Source: Gemelliphila asaccharolytica
GTDB taxonomy: Bacteria; Bacillota; Bacilli; Staphylococcales; Gemellaceae
Length of the DNA: 36,338 bases
Reading direction: 5' to 3'
Assembly (NCBI RefSeq): GCF_001553005.1
Contig: NZ_KQ959864.1
Span: 1-36,338, forward strand
This document shows, piece by piece, positions 10,844 to 18,773 of this stretch (its first letter is position 1; each line of letters begins with the position of its first letter). Under the pieces are notes generated by a model, which did not search any database, was not told the DNA's origin, and saw only the letters and a program-made list of their open reading frames with translations. The position numbers and the translations under genes were made by a program.

Positions 10844-10960
10844 ATAACCTTTTCACATGCGAGAACATGTAAAAAGGTTATACATTCTTTTTACTTATTT
10901 GTCCTCGGTAGGATAATAATTAAGACTTGTGTCTCCTACTGTCTTAGGTACATATTAAAC
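10844..10960 (-). promoter_or_regulatory. L10-type leader with hairpin, upstream of rplJ
   Basis: The transcript contains AGACAGTAGGAGAC followed by ATCCTACCGAGGAC, where TAGGA and TCCTA can pair, as in the Rfam L10 leader of Bacillota. It then forms a 16-base near-perfect hairpin (10881-10866 with 10859-10844, one mismatch) ending in UUUU, an attenuator-like structure. Binding of L10-L12 here would adjust stalk-protein synthesis. Class assigned from the remembered consensus. Confidence 0.75.
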
Positions 10961-10970
10961 TGACCTTTTA

Positions 10971-10999
10971 ATTTTACAATTTTTTTTTGTTTTTGTCAA
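10971..10999 (-). promoter_or_regulatory. Promoter of rplJ-rplL
   Basis: TTGACA, a 17-base spacer and TAAAAT. The layout matches the infC promoter, including the shared TTGTAAAATTA around the -10 box. It begins nine bases after the purA stop codon. Confidence 0.85.
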
Positions 11000-11008
11000 T
11001 AAATAATA

Positions 11009-12298
11009 TTATTTTTCCCATAAATCTTCTAACAAATGTGTCTGAGTTCTGTCTGGACCTGTTGAAAAAATTGAAATTTTAACACCAACTAATTCTTCAA
11101 TTCTTCTTAAATAATTTTTTGCATTTTCAGGTAATTGTTCTAGAGATGTTATTTTTGTTATATCTTCACTAAATCCTTCTAGCGTTTCATATATTGGTTT
11201 ACATTCTTTTATTATATTTTCATTAGCTGGATATTCTGTAAGTTTTTCACCTTTATAATCATATGCAACACATATTTTAATTTCTTTAAGACCTGTAAGT
11301 ACATCTAAACAATTTACAGAAAGATTGGTCATACCAGATACTCTTGCAGAATGTCTCATTACTACAGTATCAAACCATCCTATTCTTCTTGGTCTTTTGG
11401 TTACAGTACCATATTCGTGTCCTACTTCTCTTATTTTTTCTCCTATTTCATCAAATAATTCAGTAGGAAATGGCCCATCTCCTACTCTAGATGTATAGGC
11501 TTTACAAATCCCTATAACTGTGAATCCTTCTGTTGGCACATAACCAGCACCTACAGTTATTCCCCCAGCACTAGGGTTTGATGAAGTTACATAAGGATAT
11601 GTTCCATGATCTATGTCTAACATAACTCCTTGTGCTCCTTCAAATAAAATATTTTTTTTACTTTTTTCTCCGTCTGATAGTAATTTTGATGTGTCAGTTA
11701 CATATTTTTTCAGCTCTTTTCCTATAGCAAAATATTCATCAAATATTTCTTCAACTGAAAATCCTTCTACTCCATATATTTTTTCAAATAATTCATTTTT
11801 TTCATCCAAATTTTGTTTTAATTTTTTTTTGAATAACTCCTCATCTAATAAGTCTGCCATTCTTATTCCACAACGTTTATACTTATCTACATAAGTTGGT
11901 CCTATTCCTTTTTTAGTAGTTCCTATTTTGTTGCTTCCTCTTCTTTTTTCTTCTACTTCGTCTAATTTTAGATGATATGGTAAAACTACATGTGCTCTAT
12001 TAGATATTTTTAGATTATTACAAGTTACTCCTGTTTTTTTTAGGTTCTCAATTTCTTTTAATAACCACTTAGGATCTACAACTAGACCATTACATATCAC
12101 TGAAATTTTTTCTTCATTAAATATTCCTGATGGTATTAGCTGAAGTTTATATGTCTTATTATCAAATCTTATTGTATGCCCTGCATTATTACCGCCTTGA
12201 TACCTTGCTATAATATCAGCTTTTTCTGAAAGAAAATCTGTAATTTTTCCTTTTCCTTCATCTCCCCATTGTGATCCAACTACTACTATTGTAGACAT
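11009..12298 (-). CDS. purA: Adenylosuccinate synthetase
   Basis: Joins IMP and aspartate using GTP to form adenylosuccinate, the first committed step to AMP. At 429 residues it has family length. The GTP-binding [11 protein letters not shown] is at residues 8-18, followed by [20 protein letters not shown], the [20 protein letters not shown] segment and TKRPRRIGW. The C-terminus keeps [10 protein letters not shown]. It has its own promoter and no convincing terminator before the rplJ promoter. No other purine gene is adjacent. ATG start behind TAGGAGG. Confidence 0.97.
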   Translation of the reverse strand: MSTIVVVGSQWGDEGKGKITDFLSEKADIIARYQGGNNAGHTIRFDNKTYKLQLIPSGIFNEEKISVICNGLVVDPKWLLKEIENLKKTGVTCNNLKISNRAHVVLPYHLKLDEVEEKRRGSNKIGTTKKGIGPTYVDKYKRCGIRMADLLDEELFKKKLKQNLDEKNELFEKIYGVEGFSVEEIFDEYFAIGKELKKYVTDTSKLLSDGEKSKKNILFEGAQGVMLDIDHGTYPYVTSSNPSAGGITVGAGYVPTEGFTVIGICKAYTSRVGDGPFPTELFDEIGEKIREVGHEYGTVTKRPRRIGWFDTVVMRHSARVSGMTNLSVNCLDVLTGLKEIKICVAYDYKGEKLTEYPANENIIKECKPIYETLEGFSEDITKITSLEQLPENAKNYLRRIEELVGVKISIFSTGPDRTQTHLLEDLWEK

Positions 12299-12330
12299 AA
12301 TTATCCTCCTAATTATTTTTTACTCTATTT

Positions 12331-12359
12331 ATTATAACAACTTAATAAATAGTTTGCAA
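12331..12359 (-). promoter_or_regulatory. Promoter of purA
   Basis: TTGCAA, a 17-base spacer and TATAAT, about 33 bases before the purA start. I saw no convincing PurR box or purine riboswitch in this short leader. Confidence 0.75.
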
Positions 12360-12368
12360 TATATGAAA

Positions 12369-12410
12369 AAAAATGATTATTTCGTCGGCAAAACGAATTA
12401 TAATCATTTT
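12369..12410 (-). terminator. Terminator of the hepS-to-GNAT operon
   Basis: ATAATCATTTT and AAAATGATTAT pair around an inner ACGAA/TTCGT stem, followed by a run of eight Us on the minus strand. It lies 28 bases after the GNAT gene. Confidence 0.85.
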
Positions 12411-12438
12411 AATACTTATTTTTTCACTATTTTGTGTT

Positions 12439-13227
12439 TTATAGTACGGTTTTTATAAAATATTTTTTACTAGATACTTCTTTAAATCCCATTTTTTCAT
12501 ACATGTATTTGGGTGTATCATAAAAATCTGCTATTAAAATCACATATTTTTTTTTGAATTTTTTTATAGCAAATTTTAATAATGAACTAGCTATATTTTT
12601 TTGTCTATATTCTTTTTCTACATACAAATTGCTAATTTCTATATACTCACTTTTTACTATTACGTTAACAGTAGCTATTAAATTATCTTTATCTTTTGCA
12701 ACTAATTGATAAACGTCATCATCTCTTAAAATTTCATATGCCAAATTCTTATTCTCATCAGCAAAAGCTTTATTTGTATATTCTAAATCTATTTTGTAAT
12801 TAAAATCTATATATTTTTGAAAATCCTGTTTTTCTAATAAAGATATGTCATAAATTGTTTCTTCTCTTATTTCGCAATCTTTTGAATCTAATAAATAAAG
12901 AATAAACTCATGCTGATTATAGCCCTTTTTTTTCAAAAATTTTTGGAGTTTGTTTGATATATCTTTCTTTTCTGGAAGTGCCAAATGAATAAAACTTATT
13001 CCTTTATCTCTAAAAAATTCTTTACACGCATCTATGTAATACTGAAGTTCTCCCTCAGTTTGAGGTATTTCTTTAATTTCCAGATAATTATCAGCAAAGG
13101 AATAGTTTGATTTTACCCTTCTATGAATTAAATATTTTTCAGTTTCTAAAACTACTTTAGACTTTTTATATATTTTATTAAAAGTATATTTTGTTAAATT
13201 ATTATCTTTAAAACTTTCAAAACTCAT
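12439..13227 (-). CDS. GNAT family acetyltransferase
   Basis: This 262-residue protein has a C-terminal GNAT domain at about 120-262. The acetyl-CoA-binding region follows a strand as IEISNLYVEKEYRQKNIASSLL, where RQKNIA stands for the usual Q/RxxGxG/A, and the domain ends with YEKMGFKEV. The N-terminal 110 residues end in KFLKKKGYNQHEFILYLL, which resembles the closing strands of another, degenerate GNAT fold, so it may be a tandem GNAT (inference). The substrate is unknown. It starts two bases after the LCP gene stop with GGAAAGGA as ribosome binding site inside that gene, so translation is probably coupled. Last gene of its operon. Confidence 0.8.
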   Translation of the reverse strand: MSFESFKDNNLTKYTFNKIYKKSKVVLETEKYLIHRRVKSNYSFADNYLEIKEIPQTEGELQYYIDACKEFFRDKGISFIHLALPEKKDISNKLQKFLKKKGYNQHEFILYLLDSKDCEIREETIYDISLLEKQDFQKYIDFNYKIDLEYTNKAFADENKNLAYEILRDDDVYQLVAKDKDNLIATVNVIVKSEYIEISNLYVEKEYRQKNIASSLLKFAIKKFKKKYVILIADFYDTPKYMYEKMGFKEVSSKKYFIKTVL

Positions 13228-13229
13228 AA

Positions 13230-14465
13230 TTAATTCCTTTCCTGCTGTTTTTCTGGTTTGTTTTCATTACTTACTGTAGGGTCATTATTCATATCATTTT
13301 CATTTAATCTTTCTGGAATATTTTGAATCATATCTTCTGGTGCAAATCTTATATAATTTGCTGGTCTATATAAAGTAGACGCTGGTTTTTTAGTTCCTAA
13401 TGAATATTGATTTGTAAGTGGTAAAATATAACCTTGATAATGTATATTTAATATATCATTAGATGATGGTATGGAGTTACCTAATGCTTTATTTAAAATT
13501 GAAGAGATATATAATAGATGACTTGGTTTTGGATAATAATAATATACCCCTCCCATGTTCACATCATATCCTCCTATTCTATGAGCAACTATTTGCATAT
13601 CATTTTTCGCAAAAATAGAAGCTGCTGAAGTAATTTGTTTTGTGTTCATATTATGTGTTACATTATCTCCAGTTATTGATATAAATTCATTAATTTTAGA
13701 AATTGCATTTAATCCTTTTGCTTTATCTATAGTAGCGTGAAGAACCTGCAATTGTCTTTGTCCTCTTTCTATATCACTATCATAATATCTACTTCTAGAA
13801 AAGGCTAATGCTTCTTCTCCATTAAGTGTTTGCCAACCTTTTTTTAATTTTACTGTCCCAGAATATCCCTCAGAGTTTTGTTCAACCATATCAAAAGGTA
13901 CATAAAGTTCTATACCTCCAAGAGAATCTACTACTTTTTGAAATGCTTTAAAATTTATAACTACATAGAAGTTAATAGGAGCATTAAGTAAGTTATGAAC
14001 AGATTCTATTGTTCCGTCCACACCCCCATATGCGTGAGCGTGAGTTATTTTATCAAAAAAATATGAAGAACTTTTATGTTTATCTTCTTTATTTCTCATC
14101 AAAGAAAGTGAATCTCGTGGTATACTTACCATATCCATTCTCTTATTTTCTTTATTTATAGCTAAATATATCAAAGAATCTGTTCTACTATTTTCTCTTG
14201 TTTGGCCTTCACTTGCTCTACTATCATTTTGATCTATACCCATTATTAAAACAGAAAATTGTTTAAAATTTGGGTCTACCTCTACTGTATTTTCGCTTTC
14301 TTTATATCCATTATTTAAATTCATAAATAAATTAAATAAAGTATATCCTCCATATAATACTAATAGAAATATAATCAGTAAAAAAATTCTTCTTATTTTT
14401 GATTTTTTTTTCTTTTTTATTTCTTGTTCTCTTCTTGTTCTTGAGAGTCTAGAGTATTCATTCAT
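13230..14465 (-). CDS. LytR-CpsA-Psr (LCP) family cell-wall glycopolymer transferase
   Basis: LCP enzymes move teichoic acid or capsule polymers from an undecaprenyl carrier to peptidoglycan outside the membrane. The basic N-terminus is followed by one membrane segment at about 24-47, and the rest is predicted extracellular. LCP landmarks are R94 and D96 (SRTDS), R117 (SIPRDS), the YGG-DGTIESVHNLL helix, and R224, R226, D229, D231, R234 and R237 in FSRSRYYDSDIERGQRQ, which hold the pyrophosphate and magnesium. It is 411 residues with a polar Asn/Glu-rich tail. Which polymer it attaches cannot be read from the sequence. It lies 25 bases after the metallophosphoesterase gene. Confidence 0.92.
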   Translation of the reverse strand: MNEYSRLSRTRREQEIKKKKKSKIRRIFLLIIFLLVLYGGYTLFNLFMNLNNGYKESENTVEVDPNFKQFSVLIMGIDQNDSRASEGQTRENSRTDSLIYLAINKENKRMDMVSIPRDSLSLMRNKEDKHKSSSYFFDKITHAHAYGGVDGTIESVHNLLNAPINFYVVINFKAFQKVVDSLGGIELYVPFDMVEQNSEGYSGTVKLKKGWQTLNGEEALAFSRSRYYDSDIERGQRQLQVLHATIDKAKGLNAISKINEFISITGDNVTHNMNTKQITSAASIFAKNDMQIVAHRIGGYDVNMGGVYYYYPKPSHLLYISSILNKALGNSIPSSNDILNIHYQGYILPLTNQYSLGTKKPASTLYRPANYIRFAPEDMIQNIPERLNENDMNNDPTVSNENKPEKQQERN

Positions 14466-14490
14466 TTTCTACTATTTCTCCATTTATTTT

Positions 14491-15336
14491 TTATAAAGTA
14501 TGCAATGTTACAACAATATATTCTAATCTATTATTTATTCTTATCGGAAACGAACTATTACCTAAACCTTGAGATACAATCATTCTTGTTTGTTTTTCTT
14601 TATAAATACCATGAGTATATTTAGGGAAAAAACCTTGACTAGGAGAAAATATTCTTCCTAAAAAAGGCAAATTCCACTGTCCTCCATGTGCGTGTCCTGC
14701 AAAAACAAGATCATATCCTATATCTGAATATAAATGTATCTTTTCTGGTCTATGAGTTAAAAGAATATTAAATCTATCTTTATTAAAATTTTCTATTAAA
14801 CTATTTCTAAATAAAGCATAATAATTTAAATTATCTTTTAAGTAAAAATATTTTAAATCTTCTACTCCAGAAAGAACTATCTCTTCTCCTTCTTTTTTTA
14901 ATAAAACATTTGAATTGGATAGATTGCATATTCCTATCTTCTTAAACATTTTATTTAATTCTTTATATTCATCAATTAATCTTAGTTCATGATTTCCTGA
15001 AACATAGTAACAAGGTGCTATTTCTCTTAATTTTATAAGAATATTATATGCTATAGCTGAATTATTTTTATAGCTATCTAATAAATCTCCTGTTATAACT
15101 ATTATATCAGGACTTTCTTTCTTTATATTTTCAAAAAAAATCATGTCAGAAAATCCTATCTTTTGACAATGAATATCAGAAAGATGAATAATTTTAAAAT
15201 TATTAAATTGTTTTTTTATTTTTCTATCTTTTATTTTATAAACAGTTTTTTTTACAACTTTATTTTGATAAAAATAAACTCCTGCTAAAACAAATGATAA
15301 AAAGCTATAATTTTTTATCTTTTTTTTATTAAACAT
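14491..15336 (-). CDS. Membrane-anchored metallophosphoesterase, YkuE type
   Basis: Calcineurin-like phosphoesterase of 281 residues. The two-metal site is complete: D54 and H56 (LSDIH), D84 (TGDLLD), N115-H116 (SGNHE), H195 (LTHRPE), and H215 with H217 (FAGHAHGGQW). A weak hydrophobic stretch at about 11-25 after a basic start may anchor it to the membrane. The family includes YkuE and lipid-headgroup phosphoesterases; the substrate here is unknown. It sits between the TPR and LCP genes in one operon. No clear ribosome binding site precedes the ATG, and no better start is seen downstream. Confidence 0.88.
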   Translation of the reverse strand: MFNKKKIKNYSFLSFVLAGVYFYQNKVVKKTVYKIKDRKIKKQFNNFKIIHLSDIHCQKIGFSDMIFFENIKKESPDIIVITGDLLDSYKNNSAIAYNILIKLREIAPCYYVSGNHELRLIDEYKELNKMFKKIGICNLSNSNVLLKKEGEEIVLSGVEDLKYFYLKDNLNYYALFRNSLIENFNKDRFNILLTHRPEKIHLYSDIGYDLVFAGHAHGGQWNLPFLGRIFSPSQGFFPKYTHGIYKEKQTRMIVSQGLGNSSFPIRINNRLEYIVVTLHTL

Positions 15337-15375
15337 TTTATTAGTATATCATCAGAATAAAAATATATCAATATT

Positions 15376-16521
15376 TTATTTATTATTTTCGTCCAAATAT
15401 CTTTTTATAAGCTTATCTTGAGTTATATTATAAACATTTTCTAATAGTTCTCCATATAAATCTTCTTTAAATAAGAATGGATGGTGTATTTTTATCTCTT
15501 TGCAAACAAAGTCAATATAATCTTCTTCTTCACTTAGAGATAATAAGGAAAGAACTAATAATTTAGAATCTTTTTTGACTTGATTATACTCTTTATATAT
15601 ATCATAAATTTTTTCTGTTTCATGTAATTGTCTTAAAGCATTTATTGAAATATAAAGTGTATTTTTGTCTATACCCATTGTTTTCAAAACATTTCTTACC
15701 ATTTTTCTTATATCATTATATCTCATATCTGCTTTATATAGTAATGTTAATTGTAAATAAGCTTCTTTTTCCATTCCTCCAGAACTTATATATTCTTCCA
15801 GATATTTTATAGCTTCTTCACCACTTGATAAAAATCCTAATTGCATATAAACATCAATATAATCTTTATTTAATTCTAATGTTTTCAATAAATACTCTTT
15901 TGCTTTCAATTTATTTCCTAAATATTTATAAGAAGTAGCTAAATTATAATATATTTCATAATCATTATATTCATTATTGTATTTTTCATAAAAAGAAATG
16001 GCATCTTCAAATTTAGATAATGATATTAATGTATTCATTACAATTTTAAATGTTTCTATATTTTTTATGGATTCAAAGATACTATAACTAATATCTATAG
16101 CTTTTTCTCCTTCTCCCAATTCTATATAAGCATTTATAAGTTCATTATTTATCAAAAATTCAAGTTCACTATCATCTTTTAACATATTTTTAGCTTGGAT
16201 TAACTTATCTACTACAACATCATAAAACTTATCTTGTTTATATATAATAGCCCCCATAAAAAGAGTCTGAGGGGTTTTTTTTGCATCATATAAAATTACT
16301 AATGCTTCTGCTTTTCTTCCCAAATGCATCAAGTTATCGACATAACTTATAACATTAGCCTCATTTTCTTTATCTGCTTCATATATTATTTTTGATACTT
16401 CTAGTGCCTTTTCTAAAAGACCATTTTTAAAAAATATATTCCTAAACTCTTCTAATTGTTCTTTTTTCAAACTATTTTTATCCAATTTATCATATTCATT
16501 TAAAAATTCTTTTATATCCAT
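15376..16521 (-). CDS. TPR-repeat protein, YpiA type
   Basis: This 381-residue protein is made almost entirely of helical tetratricopeptide-like repeats. A clear unit runs from IYYNLATSYKYLGNKLKAKE through LKTLELNKDYIDVYMQLG near residues 190-228. No signal peptide, membrane segment or enzyme motif is visible, so it is probably a cytoplasmic scaffold. A TPR protein (ypiA in B. subtilis) lies just beyond the hep/aro gene block in related Bacilli, which supports the assignment. ATG start behind AAGGAGAAGAAA, ten bases after hepT. Confidence 0.82.
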   Translation of the reverse strand: MDIKEFLNEYDKLDKNSLKKEQLEEFRNIFFKNGLLEKALEVSKIIYEADKENEANVISYVDNLMHLGRKAEALVILYDAKKTPQTLFMGAIIYKQDKFYDVVVDKLIQAKNMLKDDSELEFLINNELINAYIELGEGEKAIDISYSIFESIKNIETFKIVMNTLISLSKFEDAISFYEKYNNEYNDYEIYYNLATSYKYLGNKLKAKEYLLKTLELNKDYIDVYMQLGFLSSGEEAIKYLEEYISSGGMEKEAYLQLTLLYKADMRYNDIRKMVRNVLKTMGIDKNTLYISINALRQLHETEKIYDIYKEYNQVKKDSKLLVLSLLSLSEEEDYIDFVCKEIKIHHPFLFKEDLYGELLENVYNITQDKLIKRYLDENNK

Positions 16522-16531
16522 TTTCTTCTCC

Positions 16532-17497
16532 TTAATAACTCCTATTTGACAATTTTTCTATTATAATCTCCAAATCTTTTTTTATTTCCATAGGGAAAAT
16601 TTTTATTTGAGATTTTGCTTTTTTTAAATAATTATTGCTTATCTCTTTCACTTTATTTAAAATTTCTTGATCATTTTTTATTTCTTTTATTAATTTTAAC
16701 TTTTCTTGATAATCTAAATTTTTTAAATCTAAAAATTTATTTTTTTCTTTTTTTATTTTCAAAATTACAGGTAATGTTATGTTTCCATTCAACAAATCTT
16801 GCCCCACCTGTTTTCCCAAAACTTCTTCTTTTGCCATAAAATCTAAATAGTCATCTATTATTTGATAACTCATTCCTAAATAATATCCAAAAAGATAAAT
16901 TTTTTTTAAATATTTTTTATCTGAATTTGAAACAATTCCTCCGAGTATACATGAATAAGCAATAAGCAGAGCTGTTTTTCTTCTTATTTTTTTAAAATAA
17001 TCTAAAACTCTAGTATCTACATTATACAAATCCTTCGATTGAAAAATTTCTCCCATACATATTTCTTTCAAAGTATATGATAAATATTTATGCACATTGA
17101 CATTTGAAAAATTTGAAATTTCTCTTAAAACAACACTAAAAAGGTAATCTCCTATAAAAATAGCAGTTTTTTCTCCATGTTTTTTCCCTATTGTCTCTTT
17201 TCCCCTTCTTGTTTTAGCGTTGTCTATTATATCATCATGAATTAGTGTAGTAGCATGAATAATTTCTAATAAACTTGCTGCGTCTATTATTTCTTTTTCG
17301 TATTTTTTATTTTTCTCACCTAATTTTGAAAAGATCAATGTCAATATTGGTCTTATCATTTTACCTGATGATGAAAAATATATTTTTAAAATATCATCTA
17401 TTTCTTCGTATCCAGAAAGTACTATATTAGAAATATTCTCCTTTATTTTTTCTATTTCTAATGAATATTTTTCAATCACTTTTTTATTCCTTTTCAT
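16532..17497 (-). CDS. hepT: Polyprenyl diphosphate synthase, heptaprenyl synthase component II type
   Basis: All-trans polyprenyl synthase of 321 residues that extends farnesyl diphosphate with isopentenyl units, in Bacilli for the menaquinone side chain. The first aspartate-rich motif is DDIID at 88-92 with the following NAKTRRGK. The second is DDYLD at 215-219, and the substrate lysine/arginine patch is GKMIRP. Small residues before the first motif (HATTL) fit a long-chain product. The adjacent hepS-like gene suggests a two-subunit enzyme. The ATG at 17497 overlaps hepS by 14 bases and lacks a ribosome binding site. GTG at 17479 has AAAGGA at good spacing and may be the true start, giving 315 residues. 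Confidence 0.88.
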   Translation of the reverse strand: MKRNKKVIEKYSLEIEKIKENISNIVLSGYEEIDDILKIYFSSSGKMIRPILTLIFSKLGEKNKKYEKEIIDAASLLEIIHATTLIHDDIIDNAKTRRGKETIGKKHGEKTAIFIGDYLFSVVLREISNFSNVNVHKYLSYTLKEICMGEIFQSKDLYNVDTRVLDYFKKIRRKTALLIAYSCILGGIVSNSDKKYLKKIYLFGYYLGMSYQIIDDYLDFMAKEEVLGKQVGQDLLNGNITLPVILKIKKEKNKFLDLKNLDYQEKLKLIKEIKNDQEILNKVKEISNNYLKKAKSQIKIFPMEIKKDLEIIIEKLSNRSY

Positions 17498-17942
17498 TTT
17501 TATATTTTAATATCGAGAGAATATCATAACTATTTAGAAATTTTTCTATTAATATCTCTTTATCTTTTTCCATTATTTTTTTATTATAAAATTCAAATAA
17601 AACAAGTGGTAAACTTATTGCTATTTTTCGGATATCTCTTTTCGTTATATTTTCTTTTATCAAATATAAATAATTTTTTCCCATTATAGAAGAAAGCATC
17701 TGTAATTTTTTTAAATCATCTTTAAGTATATCATAATACTCAAAACTTAAAAAATCCCCAACTAATATTCCTTCTATTTTATTTTCTACATTATTTATAA
17801 CTTTTATATGTTCATATAAGGAACTAGCTGCTAAATAAATAGATTTGTTAATGTTATTATTATTTAAATTGTACTTATCTTCTATATAGTAATAACCTAA
17901 ATTTTTTATTAAATCTTTATTTATTTCATATTTTTTTTCCAT
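17484..17942 (-). CDS. hepS: Short, diverged heptaprenyl diphosphate synthase component I
   Basis: This 152-residue protein is recognised mainly by place and by one segment. Near residues 58-72, EGILVGDFLSFEYYDIL matches the HepS signature LAGDYYSxLYYxLL. HepS is the non-catalytic partner that sets chain length and activity of HepT. It is much shorter than B. subtilis HepS, lacking most of the N-terminal half, and is rich in Lys, Ile and Asn. It overlaps or abuts hepT, the usual layout for obligate partners. ATG start behind a weak AGAGG. Identification is moderately secure. Confidence 0.65.
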   Translation of the reverse strand: MEKKYEINKDLIKNLGYYYIEDKYNLNNNNINKSIYLAASSLYEHIKVINNVENKIEGILVGDFLSFEYYDILKDDLKKLQMLSSIMGKNYLYLIKENITKRDIRKIAISLPLVLFEFYNKKIMEKDKEILIEKFLNSYDILSILKYKNEKE

Positions 17943-17963
17943 TAAATACCTCTAATAATAAAA

Positions 17964-17972
17964 ATTATAACA
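17964..17972 (-). promoter_or_regulatory. Extended -10 promoter of the hepS operon
   Basis: TATGTTATAAT gives an extended TGnTATAAT -10 box about 20 bases before the hepS start. No good -35 box is present at 17 bases. A 13-base direct repeat (TAATATCTTTTTA) lies just upstream. Confidence 0.5.
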
Positions 17973-18010
17973 TAAAAAGATATTAATTAAAAAGATATTA
18001 GCAAATTTGA

Positions 18011-18053
18011 AAAATAAAAAATACCAAAACCTAATGAAATTATTAGATTTTGG
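18011..18053 (-). terminator. Terminator of queT
   Basis: CCAAAATCTAAT pairs with ATTAGGTTTTGG (one G-U), followed by TATTTTTTATTTTT on the minus strand, a few bases after the queT stop. Confidence 0.85.
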
Positions 18054-18064
18054 CACAAAATTTT

Positions 18065-18592
18065 TTAATCAAATATTTTTTTTAAATTTATAGCTTTGTT
18101 TAATATCTCCGTAATTACTACTCCTAAAACCATAACAATAAATTGTGATAGTAAAAGTCCTGAGTATATAGAAAGAAAAACATCTAATTCAAACGGCATT
18201 TTTACTCCATTTTCCCCAGAAAAAATTGTTATTTCATATGCAATAATTGGCATACAAATAATTAAATAGATTACTATATTTAGTATATGTCTTAAATGTC
18301 TATTTTTTATAAATTTAAATATGAAAACACTTATAGCTAATGCTAATCCAGTTCCTAAAGTTCCAAAGAATACATCTACTAATCCTAAAGGACTGAAAAA
18401 ATTTGCAATTGCAACACCTAATGTTACAGGTAGATAAAATAACGGACTAAAAACTACTAATTGAGCTAATGCTTCACTGTATCTAAATTGTATTGCTCCA
18501 TAAGAAAAGCCAAAATTAGATACTGTTAAAACAATATATATAGCCGCTATAAATGCCTGTACTGTTAAAATTTTGATTTTTTTATTTCTCAT
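18065..18592 (-). CDS. queT: QueT-family queuosine precursor transporter
   Basis: This 175-residue integral membrane protein has about five hydrophobic segments. It carries the QueT-family motif IQFRYSEALAQLVVF near residues 34-49 and a glycine-rich GLVDVFFGTLGTGLA segment. QueT is the substrate-binding S component of an ECF transporter thought to import the queuosine precursor preQ1 or queuine; the energising EcfAAT genes are not in this window. No queuosine biosynthesis gene is adjacent, which fits a salvage life style (inference). An attenuator leader precedes it. ATG start behind AAGGAGGAATA. Confidence 0.87.
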   Translation of the reverse strand: MRNKKIKILTVQAFIAAIYIVLTVSNFGFSYGAIQFRYSEALAQLVVFSPLFYLPVTLGVAIANFFSPLGLVDVFFGTLGTGLALAISVFIFKFIKNRHLRHILNIVIYLIICMPIIAYEITIFSGENGVKMPFELDVFLSIYSGLLLSQFIVMVLGVVITEILNKAINLKKIFD

Positions 18593-18603
18593 TATTCCTC
18601 CTT

Positions 18604-18687
18604 AGATGTTTAAAAGCAAATAAAAAGCATTAGTACGAGAGACTAATGCTTTTAGTTTTTTTTATAGATGGATCTCTCAAACATCTT
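18604..18687 (-). promoter_or_regulatory. Candidate queuosine-related riboswitch, preQ1-I-like, before queT
   Basis: The RNA holds a 5-bp stem AGATG/CATCT followed by ATAAAAAAAACTAA, almost the tail of the preQ1-I riboswitch (CTATAAAAAACTAA). Gene context, queT, fits as well. The loop TTTGAGAGATC does not match the known aptamer well, and the cytosine that pairs with preQ1 in B. subtilis is not at the expected place. Two alternative pairings exist: GAGAGA with TCTCTC in the terminator loop, and AGATGTTT with AAACATCT beside the ribosome binding site. It is either a variant preQ1 sensor or another regulatory RNA. Confidence 0.55.
18616..18653 (-). terminator. Attenuator hairpin in the queT leader
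   Basis: AAAAGCATTAGT pairs perfectly with ACTAATGCTTTT around CTCTCGT, followed by TATTTGCTTTT. It lies between the candidate aptamer and the queT ribosome binding site, so it can stop transcription before the gene. Confidence 0.8.
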
Positions 18688-18706
18688 TATCTTTTATTTT
18701 CAATAA

Positions 18707-18735
18707 AATATAACATTTATATTCAAATTAGTCAA
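18707..18735 (-). promoter_or_regulatory. Promoter of queT
   Basis: TTGACT, a 17-base spacer and TATATT, placing transcription start just before the candidate riboswitch. Confidence 0.7.
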
Positions 18736-18773
18736 GTGTTTAAAAATCAAAAACTAATTTATAAATATAAAAA

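Noticed and set aside
12299..12368. Purine riboswitch before purA
   Set aside because: The space between promoter and start is only about 30 bases, too short for the aptamer.
18604..18687. preQ1-II (COG4708) riboswitch before queT
   Set aside because: The leader lacks the long preQ1-II layout and its conserved CUUGGUGCUUAG and CCGCCAAAGGAG segments; the shape is closer to preQ1-I.
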